From Firmicutes bacterium UBA2598 (GTDB lineage: Bacteria > Bacillota > PH28-bin88), in the NCBI GenBank assembly GCA_002339345.1, contig DDKM01000059.1:1-26769 (forward strand): a DNA stretch of 26,769 nucleotides. The letters are read 5' to 3'. The translations under genes were made by a program, and so were the position numbers. A model generated the notes under the pieces. That model saw only the letters and a list, made by a program, of their open reading frames with translations, was not told the origin of the DNA and ran no database searches. The first letter of the stretch is position 1; each line of letters starts with the position of its first letter. This document shows, piece by piece, positions 12,953-21,222 of the stretch.

Positions 12953-14336
12953 AGAACTAGCCCGCCAGCGGGTGCTGGTATGGGACAGGGAACCGGACAT
13001 CAGGGAAAAGGCCATGGCCATGGGGGAACATTACCGCCGTTTTCTGGATGCCGCCAAGACGGAGCGGGAAGGGGTGGAATACTGTTTGGCCTGGGCGGCG
13101 GAGAGGGGGTTTAAGCCCCTGGCGGACCTGGCATCTGCAGACCTGGTACCGGGTTGCCGTTTCCTGGTGGAGATCCGGAACAAAGCCCTGGTGCTGGGTG
13201 TTTTGGGCAGCGAGCCACTGGAGCGTGGCTTTAATCTGGTGGGAGCCCACCTGGATGCCCCCAGGCTGGATTTGAAACCCTTGCCCCTCTATGAGGCGGA
13301 GGGGTTGGCGTTATTGAAAACCCATTATTATGGCGGTATCAAAAAGTACCAGTGGACGAGCATCCCCTTGGCCCTGCACGGGGTGGTGGTGAAGGGTAAC
13401 GGGGAGCGCGTCAAGGTAATCATTGGTGAGGACCCGGCCGATCCGGTGCTGGCCATTACCGACCTGTTGCCCCACCTGGCCAAGGACCAGATGCAGAAAA
13501 AGATGCAGGAGGCGGTGGCAGGGGAGGATCTGAACATTGTGGCCGGCAGTATGCCCCACCCCGACCAGGAGGTTAAGGAGCGGGTGAAGCTAGCGGTGCT
13601 GGAATGGCTGTACCAGCGGTATGGCCTGGTGGAAGAGGATTTCACCAGCGCCGAGCTGGAAGCGGTTCCGGCCGGGCCGGCCCGGGATGTGGGGCTGGAC
13701 CGCAGCCTGGTGGGCGGGTACGGACAGGATGACCGGGTGTGCTGTTTTACCGCCCTGGCTGCCCTGGGGGATTTGACCGGGGTGCCCCGGCGGACCGCCC
13801 TGGTGCTGCTGGTGGACAAGGAGGAAATTGGTAGCATGGGTAGTACCGGCATGGAATCCCGCCTGCTAATACACCTGCTGGAGGAAATCCTGACTGCCCA
13901 GGGTGTTCCGCCTTACCCGGCGGCGAGCCGGGCACTGGCCAATGCCCGGGCCCTTTCGGCGGATGTCAATGCCGCCATTGATCCCACCTTTGAAGGGGTC
14001 ATGGAGAAGAACAATGCCGCCCGCCTGGGCCATGGGGTAGTGGTGACCAAGTATACCGGTGCCGGTGGCAAGTACAATGCCAGTGATGCCCATGCCGAAC
14101 TGGTGGGTGAGGTGCGGCGGCTATTCAACCAGCACGGCATCGTATGGCAGGTAGGTGAACTGGGTAAGGTGGACCAGGGCGGCGGCGGCACCATCGCCCG
14201 CTACCTGGCCAACCTGGGGATGGACGTGGTGGACTGCGGAGTGCCCCTTTTAAGCATGCATGCTCCCATGGAATTAGCCAGCAAGGCGGACATCTACATG
14301 ACCTACCGGGCCTTCCTGGTTTTCCTGTCCAGCTAG
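12903..14336 (+). CDS. apeA: M18-family aminopeptidase
   Basis: This 477-residue cytosolic metallo-aminopeptidase removes N-terminal residues from peptides. All the two-metal-site motifs of family M18 are visible in order: VGAHLDAPRLD (His and first Asp), LVGGYGQDDRV (bridging Asp), LLVDKEEIGSMGSTG (catalytic Glu and ligand Glu), LSADVNAAIDP (Asp) and LLSMHAPMEL (C-terminal His). The length fits family members (about 430-480). The GTG at 12903, or ATG 12906, follows GGAGG at 12891-12895. The start lies inside the end of the QueG-like gene, so translation may be coupled. It is called probable M18 aminopeptidase 1 type by overall resemblance. Confidence 0.93.
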   Translation: MMTVDQKTETAGQKLFKELARQRVLVWDREPDIREKAMAMGEHYRRFLDAAKTEREGVEYCLAWAAERGFKPLADLASADLVPGCRFLVEIRNKALVLGVLGSEPLERGFNLVGAHLDAPRLDLKPLPLYEAEGLALLKTHYYGGIKKYQWTSIPLALHGVVVKGNGERVKVIIGEDPADPVLAITDLLPHLAKDQMQKKMQEAVAGEDLNIVAGSMPHPDQEVKERVKLAVLEWLYQRYGLVEEDFTSAELEAVPAGPARDVGLDRSLVGGYGQDDRVCCFTALAALGDLTGVPRRTALVLLVDKEEIGSMGSTGMESRLLIHLLEEILTAQGVPPYPAASRALANARALSADVNAAIDPTFEGVMEKNNAARLGHGVVVTKYTGAGGKYNASDAHAELVGEVRRLFNQHGIVWQVGELGKVDQGGGGTIARYLANLGMDVVDCGVPLLSMHAPMELASKADIYMTYRAFLVFLSS

Positions 14337-14444
14337 GGGTCGGGAAGGAAAGCCCGGTGGACAGCCGGCAGTCCGGTGAAGCTATTCCTGAAGGGAGCCG
14401 GTACATTAAACAATCGGGTAGATTATTCCCGGGGGGTGAGGATC

Positions 14445-15500
14445 ATGGATGCCCAGATCAGGCTGACCAGTTATGCTACTGCCGCGGGGTGAGCGGCCAA
14501 GGTGGGTCCGGGGACCCTTAACGAGGTGCTGGCGAAACTGCCGGTATTTGAACATCCAGACCTGCTAATCAGTGGGTCCAAGCTGGATGACGCCGGGGTG
14601 TTCCGGCTGTCGGAAGAACTGGCCCTGGTCCAGACGGTGGATTTTTTCACCCCCATGGTGGATGACCCCTATATCTTCGGGCAAATTGCGGCGGCCAACG
14701 CCTTGAGCGACATTTATGCCATGGGAGCGGTGCCGCTGACCGCCATGAACATCACCGCCTTCCCCACCTGTTCCCTTGATCTGGCCATTTTAGGGGAGAT
14801 CCTGGCCGGTGGTGCGGACAAGGTGCTGGAGGCGGGGGCGGTGCTGGTGGGCGGGCACACCATCGAGGACAAGGAACCGAAATACGGGTTGGCGGTTACC
14901 GGCACCGTCCATCCCCAAAGGGTGGTGTCCAATGCCGGCGCCCGTCCAGGTGATGGGCTGGTACTGACCAAGCCCCTGGGTTCGGGGATTGCCTGTACCG
15001 CCATCAAGGCTGGCCTTGCCCCGGCGGAACTGGTGGATGCGGTGATCAACACCATGACCGCCCTGAACAGGAAAGCGGCAGAGGTGATGGCCAGGGTGGG
15101 GGTGCATGCCGCCACAGACATCACCGGCTTCGGATTTCTGGGCCATGCTTATGAGATCTGTGCTGCCTCTGGGGTAGGGATGTCCATCCAATTGGCCATG
15201 GTACCGGTAATTCCTGGTGTTTGGCCGGCGGCGGCCATGGGGCTGGTACCGGGTGGAGCCAGGCGTAACCTTGCTTATCTGGCGGACAAGGTGGAGTGGC
15301 AGGGCGAGGTGTCGGCGGTGGACAGGGATATTCTGGCAGATCCCCAGACTTCCGGCGGTCTTTTGATGGCTGTGCCGGCTGGGAACCTGGAGCAAGTGGT
15401 CAGCGAACTGGCGGAGTCGGGTGTGCCGGCGGCGGTGGTGGGGGAAGTGACTGGCCGTTCCGGTGTCATTGAAGTGGGAGGGAGATCCGGTGGAAAATAA
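14445..15500 (+). CDS. selD: Selenide, water dikinase SelD, itself a selenoprotein (UGA = Sec)
   Basis: SelD makes selenophosphate from selenide and ATP, the selenium donor for selenocysteine and selenouridine. The frame from ATG 14445 (ribosome site GGGGGGTGAGG 14431-14441) meets TGA at 14490-14492 and stays open for 335 more codons. Read as Sec the start is MDAQIRLTSYATAAG-U-AAK, with Sec16 and Lys19 spaced like catalytic Cys17 and Lys20 of Escherichia coli SelD. GPGTLNEVL follows as in the family, as do VQTVDFFTPMVDDPYIFGQIAAANALSD and VLVGGHTIEDKEPKYGLAVTG. The total of 351 residues is family length. Starting at GTG 14502 would remove the active site. yedF overlaps its end by 11 bases. 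Confidence 0.93.
14490..14519 (+). promoter_or_regulatory. Sec codon and candidate bacterial SECIS hairpin of selD
   Basis: UGA 14490-14492 is followed by a stem GGGTC 14504-14508 with GACCC 14513-14517 around loop CGGG. The loop begins about 16 bases after the UGA and shows the G residues usual for SelB-recognised SECIS elements. Spacing and loop fit the known bacterial pattern; binding is inferred. Confidence 0.65.
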
Positions 15501-16080
15501 TGTGGTGGATGCCCGGGGGTTGGCCTGTCCCGAACCGGTGGTGAACACCAAGCGTGCCCTGGACAGCTTGGCTAGTGGCGAGATTATCACCATCGTCGAC
15601 AATGAAATTGCCAGGGATAACATCCTCCGCTTTGCGGAAAGTCAATGCCTGCAGGCCAAGGTGGAGCAGAAGGAGAATGATTTTTACATCCGCCTGACCA
15701 AGGGAGGGGTGGTTGTTGGCATGCACCCGGAACTGGCCACAGCAGGACATCAAGTGTTGCTGATCACCGCCAACACCTTGGGCAGGGGTAGTGAGGAACT
15801 TGGGCGGGTGTTGATGCAGAGCCTCTTTTACACCCTGGTGGAGAGGGAGGGAGCCTTCCGGCACATCATTCTGATGAACAGCGGGGTACAGTTGGCCTGT
15901 GAGGGATCCCCGGTGTTAAATCACCTGTGGCAGTTGGAACGGCGGGGAGTGGAGATCCTGGCCTGTGGCACATGTTTGGATTACTATGGCCTGAAGGCTA
16001 AACTGTCCGCCGGCAAGGTGAGCAATATGTATGCCATCATGGAACACCTGGCCGGGGCGGTCAAGGTGTTGTCCTTGTAG
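15490..16080 (+). CDS. yedF: YedF, selenium-metabolism sulfurtransferase-like protein
   Basis: This 196-residue protein has two parts. An N-terminal TusA-like domain carries the DARGLACPEPVVNTKRAL motif (active Cys in CPEP at about residue 12). A C-terminal DsrE-like domain contains HQVLLITANTLGRGSEELGRVLMQSL and the cysteine pair ILACGTCLDYYGL. This two-domain form is the selenium-metabolism YedF found beside selD and is thought to handle selenium delivery; that role is from family context. GTG 15490 is preferred over the ATG at 15463 because GGGAGGGAG (15476-15484) precedes it and the family starts there. The start overlaps the selD stop, so translation is probably coupled. Confidence 0.9.
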   Translation: MENNVVDARGLACPEPVVNTKRALDSLASGEIITIVDNEIARDNILRFAESQCLQAKVEQKENDFYIRLTKGGVVVGMHPELATAGHQVLLITANTLGRGSEELGRVLMQSLFYTLVEREGAFRHIILMNSGVQLACEGSPVLNHLWQLERRGVEILACGTCLDYYGLKAKLSAGKVSNMYAIMEHLAGAVKVLSL

Positions 16081-16101
16081 CATTCCAAAGGAGGTGGTGT
16101 T

Positions 16102-16953
16102 GTGACTGGACAAGCTTTGGAAAACAGCCGGCACCACCGGTTGGTGCAGGCCCTGACGGGAGAGGAACCGGAACTGTCCAGGGCGCTGGCCCGGTTGGGG
16201 GAGTTGTCCCTCAAGGAACGGGTGGAGGTGTCCCTGGCAGCTTACCCGGGGATGTCCGGTACTACCTTGGCCCGGGTGGGCCCCCTGTTGGCCATGGCTG
16301 CCGCTCCCCTGCGTCGAGCACTGCGGGAGGCCCGGGAGCCGGCGATCCGGTGTGCCGCCGCCGATTTGCTGGGCTGGTGCAGGGTGCCGGAGGCGGCCCC
16401 ACCCCTGGTGGAAGCCCTGGCGGACAGGGGGGACGGGGTAAGCCTGGCGGCCGCCCGGGCCCTGGTACGCCTGGGTGAGGCGGTGCTACCGGTGGTGCTG
16501 CCATCCCTTTACCGGTCCGAGCCGGGTGTGGCCGGCCGGGCGGGGGAGGTCCTGGCCAGCCTGGGAGAAGTGGTGGTGGAGCCACTCCTGGCGGAGTTGC
16601 CCCGGCTGCCGGCAGTGGGTCAGCAGGTGGCGGCCCAGGTGCTAGGGGAAATTGGTGACAAAAGGGCGGTACCGGGCCTTTCCAGCCTTTTAGACAGTAA
16701 TCTGGTTCCGGTGAGGGTAGCGGCGGTACGCGCCCTGGCTCTCCTTGGGGGGGATGCAGTCCTGGCCTATTTAGGGTTATCCCTGGGTGATCCCAGCCGG
16801 GAGGTGCGGGCGGCGGCGGCCCAGGGCCTTGGTCGCCTGGGAGGCAGGCAGGCCGTGGAATGGTTGCAGAGTGCCCTGGCCGACGCTGAGGCTTGTGTCC
16901 AGGTCAGCGCTGAAGAGGCCCTGACCCGGTTGGTATCAAGGAGGGAGAACTAG
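16102..16953 (+). CDS. HEAT-repeat protein
   Basis: This 283-residue soluble protein is made of tandem helical HEAT/PBS-lyase-type repeats. Clear units include EPAIRCAAADLLGWCRVPEAAPPLVEALAD, VGQQVAAQVLGEIGDKRAVPGLSSLLD, VPVRVAAVRALALLGGDAVLAYLGLSLGD and REVRAAAAQGLGRLGGRQAVEWLQSALAD. Such repeats serve protein binding; no catalytic motif is seen. The first 60 residues are less regular. GTG 16102 follows AAAGGAGG with 7-base spacing. It lies 21 bases after yedF and 2 bases before the mscS gene, so it belongs to the selD run, but a functional link to selenium is not shown. Confidence 0.82.
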   Translation: MTGQALENSRHHRLVQALTGEEPELSRALARLGELSLKERVEVSLAAYPGMSGTTLARVGPLLAMAAAPLRRALREAREPAIRCAAADLLGWCRVPEAAPPLVEALADRGDGVSLAAARALVRLGEAVLPVVLPSLYRSEPGVAGRAGEVLASLGEVVVEPLLAELPRLPAVGQQVAAQVLGEIGDKRAVPGLSSLLDSNLVPVRVAAVRALALLGGDAVLAYLGLSLGDPSREVRAAAAQGLGRLGGRQAVEWLQSALADAEACVQVSAEEALTRLVSRREN

Positions 16954-16955
16954 GC

Positions 16956-18050
16956 ATGGGTTTGTGGGAATGGTGGCCTGCCTCGCCAGGTTTGGGAGAA
17001 TGGTCCTACTGGCTCCAGACCGGTGTGGTACTGTTGCTGATTTTGCTGGCGGCTCGCCTGGTCATTGCCATCGGCGGGTGGATGCTGGGGCGAGTATTTC
17101 GCCGCAGCCAGCCCTACGGCGGCCTGGCTGGGATGATGGAACAGGTGCTGCGCACTTTACTGGTATGTGGTGTTTATTTTGTCTCCCTCCTGTTCGCCCT
17201 TGAGGTCTTTGAAATCAGCGTGGTGGGACCGGAGGATATCAAAGGCGTCGGCGGCACCCTCCTCAGGGTAGTTGCTATCCTCCTGGTGGCAGGCATGCTG
17301 CTGCGATACGGCGGGGTGGTGGTGGACCGGCTTTTTGCGCCGGAAGGCCAGCCGGTGGGCTGGTTGCAGGACCGGCGGGCTCAAACCCTCCGGGCGCTTT
17401 TGCGGAGTGTGCTCACCTATGCCATTTATTTCATCGCCGCCCTGATGATCCTGGAGACGGTGGGGGTGCGCACCGGATCTATCCTGGCTAGTGCGGGTAT
17501 TGTCGGCCTGGCGGTGGGGTTCGGTGCCCAAAACCTGGTCCGGGACATCATTACCGGATTTTTTATCATTTTTGAAGACCAGTTTACCGTGGGTGATTAT
17601 GTGACCACCGCCGGGGTAATGGGGGTGGTGGAGGAGTTGGGCCTACGCACCACCCGGATTAGGGAATGGACCGGGCAACTGCATATCATCCCCAATGGTG
17701 AGATTACCAAGGTCACCAACTTTAACCGGGGGCCGATGCTGGCGGTGGTACTGATGCCGGTACCCTACGACGAACCGCTGGACCAGGTCATGGAAGTTTT
17801 ACGGCGGGAAGCGGAGCAGGCCCGGGGTGAAGATCCCGCCATCCTGGAAGTACCTGTAGTGCAGGGTGTGGTGGAAATGAATGACGCCGGGGTGGTGATA
17901 CGGGTGGTGGCCCGTACGGCGGCAGGGGAACAGTGGCGGGTGGAAAGGGAATTGCGCAAGCGCTTTAAGGAAGCCCTGGAAAGGGGCGGCTTGCGGGTGG
18001 CCTTTCCCCGGCACCTGGTGGTACATAGGGATAGCCGGGGGAATGGTTGA
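16956..18050 (+). CDS. MscS-family mechanosensitive ion channel
   Basis: This 364-residue membrane channel opens under membrane tension to release osmolytes. Four hydrophobic helices fill about residues 18-165. The pore helix and beta-domain entry are the family signature TGSILASAGIVGLAVGFGAQNLVRDIITGFFIIFEDQFTVGDYV (about residues 170-213), followed by VEELGLRTTRIREWTGQLHIIPNGEITKVTNFNRG. The C-terminal alpha/beta domain is present. The start ATG 16956 has AAGGAGGG inside the end of the HEAT gene. DUF951 follows, and mscS next to DUF951 near the origin is a pattern of Firmicutes. Confidence 0.93.
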   Translation: MGLWEWWPASPGLGEWSYWLQTGVVLLLILLAARLVIAIGGWMLGRVFRRSQPYGGLAGMMEQVLRTLLVCGVYFVSLLFALEVFEISVVGPEDIKGVGGTLLRVVAILLVAGMLLRYGGVVVDRLFAPEGQPVGWLQDRRAQTLRALLRSVLTYAIYFIAALMILETVGVRTGSILASAGIVGLAVGFGAQNLVRDIITGFFIIFEDQFTVGDYVTTAGVMGVVEELGLRTTRIREWTGQLHIIPNGEITKVTNFNRGPMLAVVLMPVPYDEPLDQVMEVLRREAEQARGEDPAILEVPVVQGVVEMNDAGVVIRVVARTAAGEQWRVERELRKRFKEALERGGLRVAFPRHLVVHRDSRGNG

Positions 18051-18069
18051 AAAAGGAGGAACGGTGCTA

Positions 18070-18291
18070 ATGATCAGGCGTTTTAACCTGGGGGATGTGG
18101 TCAAGCTGCGCAAGGCCCATCCCTGTGGCAGTGACCAGTGGGAGATTACCCGGATTGGAATGGATTTTCGCATCAAGTGCCTGGGCTGCGGCCACCAGGT
18201 GATGATTCCCCGCCCCAAATTTGAAAAGGCGGTCAAAAGGGTGGTCAGCACCACGGTGGCACCGGAGGGTGGACCGCCGGTCCTGGATTAG
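18070..18291 (+). CDS. DUF951 protein (YyzM-like)
   Basis: This 73-residue protein matches DUF951: FNLGDVVKLRKAHPCGSDQWEITRIGMDFRIKCLGCGHQVMIPRPKFEKAVKRV. The HPCGS and CLGCGH motifs supply three cysteines and two histidines that look like a small metal or nucleic-acid-binding fold. The function is unknown. In Bacillus the homologue yyzM lies between ychF and the parABS genes near the origin. The open frame begins at 18043, but ATG 18070 lies 10 bases from AAAAGGAGG (18051-18059) and gives the family start. It lies 19 bases after the mscS gene and probably shares its transcript. Confidence 0.88.
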   Translation: MIRRFNLGDVVKLRKAHPCGSDQWEITRIGMDFRIKCLGCGHQVMIPRPKFEKAVKRVVSTTVAPEGGPPVLD

Positions 18292-18346
18292 CACTTTCTG
18301 ACCGATTCATTTCCAGGTTAGCTCCGTTGGGTTAGCGGCAGATCGG

Positions 18347-18375
18347 CCGGCATGCCGGACGAAAGGTCATGCCGG
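18347..18375. terminator. Inverted repeat between convergent DUF951 and CGGC genes
   Basis: CCGGCATG 18347-18354 and CATGCCGG 18368-18375 form an 8-bp stem with a 13-base loop. It lies between convergent genes and overlaps the last codons of the minus-strand one. No U-run is present, so bidirectional termination is only plausible. Confidence 0.35.
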
Positions 18376-18774
18376 TTCCACCAGTAGCGGCCGGAATTGG
18401 GGCAGGTAATTGGGGTGATTTTGCAGGGTTTCCCGGTCTGCATAACTGCCCAGCAGTACCGGCACCCCTACCGTTGCGGCAATGGCGGCAGCCATGGAAT
18501 CAACATGGGGACAGGGTCTGGCTGAGGTGAACAGGCAGGTTGGCAAAACGATGGCCCTGGCTCCGTCTTGGCTAGCCATGTCCCTGGCGATATCGGAGGC
18601 GTGGTTACCAGGGCAACCACCACAGGGCTCCATGGCAATAATGGCGGCTTCCGGGAAGTTGCCCAGCGGCCCTTTTTTTTCGGCAATGGCCTTGAAACAC
18701 AGGATGTGGGAACCAATGCCCGGACAACCATTACGCCAGTGGTTTTGACAGACAATGATGCCGATAGGAAACAA
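18367..18774 (-). CDS. CGGC-domain protein, probable metal binding
   Basis: This 135-residue protein carries the CGGC motif EPCGGCPGNHA in its centre (about residues 49-59) and further cysteine/histidine clusters: VCQNHWRNGCPGIGSH near the N-terminus and LPTCLFTSARPCPH in the last third. The family is presumed to bind a metal and is common in anaerobes; no reaction is established. TTG 18774 is the start, since GGAGG (rc of 18786-18790) is about 10 bases upstream on the minus strand. It sits in reverse orientation inside an otherwise conserved plus-strand neighbourhood, which suggests local insertion. A possible minus-strand extended -10 (TGCTAAAAT, plus 18824-18832) lies upstream. Confidence 0.8.
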   Translation of the reverse strand: MFPIGIIVCQNHWRNGCPGIGSHILCFKAIAEKKGPLGNFPEAAIIAMEPCGGCPGNHASDIARDMASQDGARAIVLPTCLFTSARPCPHVDSMAAAIAATVGVPVLLGSYADRETLQNHPNYLPQFRPLLVEPA

Positions 18775-18912
18775 TTACCAACGACCTCCGACCATTTTTT
18801 CCAATAAGGGCATTTCGATGTTGATTTTAGCATGTCCTAACCATGAATTTTGTCGTTTTGAACAAGGACGATTGTTATTTTTGATTTAGCCCCTGCTCAA
18901 AGGAGAACCTCC

Positions 18913-20265
18913 ATGATCAATGTACGCAAGCAGGGGGTTCCCCGCGGTCTCACCAGACAGTTGGTGAAACTGGCCACCCCCATTGTTCTTTCCAACCTGG
19001 CCTATACCCTGCTGGGAGCGGCAGACACCCTGTTCATGGGCAGGGTCAGCATCACCGCCCTGGGGGCGGTGGGACTGGGTTCCATCACTTTTTTGACCGC
19101 CTTGCTGGTGCTGCGGGGCACCATTAGCGGCACCACACCCTTCGTGGCCAGAATGTACGGTGCCGGCGATCTGCCGGCCGCCGGCAGGTTTTTGCAGCAT
19201 TTCATAACCCTGGCCTTGTTGATTTCCCCATCCGCCCTGATTTTGCCGTGGGTCTTCAAGGGGTATTTCCTGCTCATCCGGCCGGACCCCGTGATAGCTG
19301 TGGAGGCCATGGTCTATATGAACATCCGGCTGGTGGAGGTGCCCTTTTCCCTGGTAGCCGCCGCCCTGTCCGGTTTTCTGGTGGGTATCGGGAATACCCG
19401 TCTGCCCATGATCCTGGCCACTATTACAGTGTTGTTCAATATTGCCGCCAATTATGTTTTGGTATTTGGAAAGTTGGGCCTTCCGGCCATGGGGCTGGCC
19501 GGTGCCGCCTGGGGGTCGGTGCTGGCGGTAATGGTACAGGCAGTACTGCTTTTACTAGTGGTCTTTATCAGGTACAGTTACCATTACCACCTGACCGCCT
19601 GGAGTTTGCCGGGGCTGGCCGATGTGGGCAAAATGGTGAAGGTGGGCTTTCCCATCGGTGTGGCGGACAGCATCGAGGTGGGTTCCTTTTCCATCTTCCT
19701 GGCCCTCATATCCAAACTGGGTACAGTGGAACTGGCGGCCAGCCAGATTGCCAACCAGGTGAGCGCCCTGGCCTTCATGCCCGGTTTCGCCCTGGGTGTG
19801 GCCACCGGTTCCCTGGTGGGCCGTTATCTGGGAGCTGATCAACCTCAGGTGGCCCAGGCGGTGGGGTACCGCGGCGCTGCCCTGGGGGTTGGGGTAATGG
19901 GCTGTCTGGGTCTTATATTCCTGGTATTTCCCCGGGAGTTGGCCGGACTTTTCACCAAGGACCCGGCGGTGGTGGGGCTGAGTGTCATCCTGCTTAGGCT
20001 GATGGCCCTGTACCAGATCTTCGATGCCTTGAACATCGTGTTCCGGGGAGTGCTGAATGGCGCCGGCGATACCCGTTATACCATGATGGTAACCCTCCTG
20101 GCTGCCTGGGGCGTGTTCCTGCCCGGTGTATACCTGGGCGCCTTCGTGCTGGACTGGGGAGCGGTGGGCGCATGGATTGGCGCAATTGGCTACCTGTTCC
20201 TGCTGGGCACCGCCTTTTCCATCCGGTTCTACCGGGGACGGTGGAAGACCATTCTCCTGGGATAA
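18913..20265 (+). CDS. MATE-family multidrug/metabolite exporter
   Basis: This 450-residue inner-membrane antiporter has twelve hydrophobic helices in two six-helix halves. Family segments are LVKLATPIVLSNLAYTLLGAADTLFMGRV at the N-terminus, LVGIGNTRLPMILATITVLFNIAANYVLVFG, PIGVADSIEVGSFSIFLALISKLGTVELAASQIANQVSALAFMPGFALGVATGSLVGRYLGA, and VFRGVLNGAGDTRYTMMV near the end. MATE proteins export cationic compounds using sodium or proton gradients; the substrate is not readable. ATG 18913 has AAAGGAG about 6 bases before it. A terminator follows at 20281-20306. It lies between DUF951 and rpsF, where other Firmicutes have different genes. Confidence 0.9.
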   Translation: MINVRKQGVPRGLTRQLVKLATPIVLSNLAYTLLGAADTLFMGRVSITALGAVGLGSITFLTALLVLRGTISGTTPFVARMYGAGDLPAAGRFLQHFITLALLISPSALILPWVFKGYFLLIRPDPVIAVEAMVYMNIRLVEVPFSLVAAALSGFLVGIGNTRLPMILATITVLFNIAANYVLVFGKLGLPAMGLAGAAWGSVLAVMVQAVLLLLVVFIRYSYHYHLTAWSLPGLADVGKMVKVGFPIGVADSIEVGSFSIFLALISKLGTVELAASQIANQVSALAFMPGFALGVATGSLVGRYLGADQPQVAQAVGYRGAALGVGVMGCLGLIFLVFPRELAGLFTKDPAVVGLSVILLRLMALYQIFDALNIVFRGVLNGAGDTRYTMMVTLLAAWGVFLPGVYLGAFVLDWGAVGAWIGAIGYLFLLGTAFSIRFYRGRWKTILLG

Positions 20266-20280
20266 CACACATTTTTGGGT

Positions 20281-20306
20281 AAAAAAATAGCCAACCCTTG
20301 GCTTTT
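20281..20306 (+). terminator. Rho-independent terminator after the MATE gene
   Basis: An A-run (20281-20287) precedes AGCCAA 20289-20294, loop CCC and TTGGCT 20298-20303, followed by TTTT. It ends the MATE transcript and separates it from the rpsF operon; the A-run would also let it work on the minus strand. Confidence 0.65.
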
Positions 20307-20361
20307 CCGGCCACAGCCCCTTGCCCTGGCGGTCAAGGTGTGATATTTTAAGGGTTAGCGG

Positions 20362-20440
20362 TTGCTCAACCGGCTGCCGCTCCATTCTGCCCGCCCCACT
20401 TCCGTGGTGGGGCCGCTAGTCCGCGGGGAGGAGGTGAAGT
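20362..20440 (+). promoter_or_regulatory. rpsF leader with possible S6:S18 binding hairpin
   Basis: CCCCAC 20394-20399 pairs with GTGGGG 20407-20412 around TTCCGTG, followed by GCC GC. A CCG in the loop beside a G/C stem resembles the S6:S18 autoregulatory motif ahead of rpsF in many bacteria. The fit is by memory of the motif; the rest of the consensus was not checked. Confidence 0.35.
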
Positions 20441-20445
20441 TAATT

Positions 20446-20736
20446 ATGCGTACCTATGAACTGCTGTACATCATCAGGCCGGACCTGGAGGCGGAACAAA
20501 TTACCGCAGTGGTGGAAAAGTTTAAGGCCTTGCTGGAGAACAACGGTGCCGAGATTACCAGGCTGGATTCCTGGGGCAAGCGCCGCCTGGCTTATGAAGT
20601 CAAGGATTTCCGCGAGGGCTACTATGTCCTGGTGCAATTCAAGTCCGAGCCCCAGGCGGCTGCCGAGCTGGACCGGATCATTAAGATTACCGAGGAAGTT
20701 CTGAAACACCTGATTACGCGGTTGGATGCAGCCTAA
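20446..20736 (+). CDS. rpsF: 30S ribosomal protein S6
   Basis: This 96-residue protein is S6 of the small subunit, which binds 16S rRNA as a dimer with S18. The sequence MRTYELLYIIRPDLEAEQ at the start and DSWGKRRLAYEVKDFREGYYVLVQF in the centre are the family's conserved blocks. The open frame starts upstream at 20362, but ATG 20446 with GGGAGGAGG about 9 bases before it gives the normal S6 start and length. ssb follows after 33 bases and rpsR after that, the usual S6-SSB-S18 operon. Confidence 0.97.
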   Translation: MRTYELLYIIRPDLEAEQITAVVEKFKALLENNGAEITRLDSWGKRRLAYEVKDFREGYYVLVQFKSEPQAAAELDRIIKITEEVLKHLITRLDAA

Positions 20737-20769
20737 AACCAGCAGGTTTGGAAAAGGAGTGTGGGTCCT

Positions 20770-21180
20770 GTGCTGAACCGTGTAATTTTGATTGGACGGC
20801 TGACCCGTGATCCGGAATTGCGCTATACCCCCAGCGGTGTGGCGGTGGCCAGCTTTACTTTGGCTGTGGACAGGCCCTTTACCAACCAGCAGGGCCAGCG
20901 GGAAACGGATTTTATCCGCATCGTGGTGTGGCGCAAGCTGGCCGAGGTTTGTGCTAACAACCTCGGCAAGGGCCGTATGGTGGCGGTGGATGGTCGCCTG
21001 CAGGTACGCTCCTACGAAGCCCAGGACGGCAGCAAGCGGCAGGCCGCCGAGGTGGTGGCAGAGACGGTGCGTTTCCTGGATTGGCCCAGGGAAGGGGCAG
21101 GTGCCGGCCCGGGCATGGGGGACACCGATGCCTTCATGCCTGATTACGGGATGATGGATGAAGGGGAAACCCCCTTTTAG
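20770..21180 (+). CDS. ssb: Single-stranded DNA-binding protein
   Basis: This 136-residue protein binds single-stranded DNA during replication and repair. The OB fold is clear: MLNRVILIGRLTRDPELRYTPSGVAVASFTLAVDRPF at residues 1-37 and DFIRIVVWRKLAEVCANNLGKGRMVAVDGRLQVRSY next. The linker is short and Gly-rich. The C-terminal tip MMDEGETPF keeps the acidic, Phe-ending protein-interaction tail in a reduced form. GTG 20770 is preferred over 20761 because AAGGAG (20754-20759) then has 10-base spacing. It is between rpsF and rpsR. Confidence 0.96.
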   Translation: MLNRVILIGRLTRDPELRYTPSGVAVASFTLAVDRPFTNQQGQRETDFIRIVVWRKLAEVCANNLGKGRMVAVDGRLQVRSYEAQDGSKRQAAEVVAETVRFLDWPREGAGAGPGMGDTDAFMPDYGMMDEGETPF

Positions 21181-21222
21181 ATTGTAATACCCTTTGGGAA
21201 GTCGTTAAGGAGGTATATTGAT

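Noticed and set aside
14471..14656. Treating selD as starting at GTG 14502, or the gene as broken by a stop
   Set aside because: The upstream part encodes the conserved SelD N-terminus with its own ribosome site, and the TGA sits exactly at the catalytic position.
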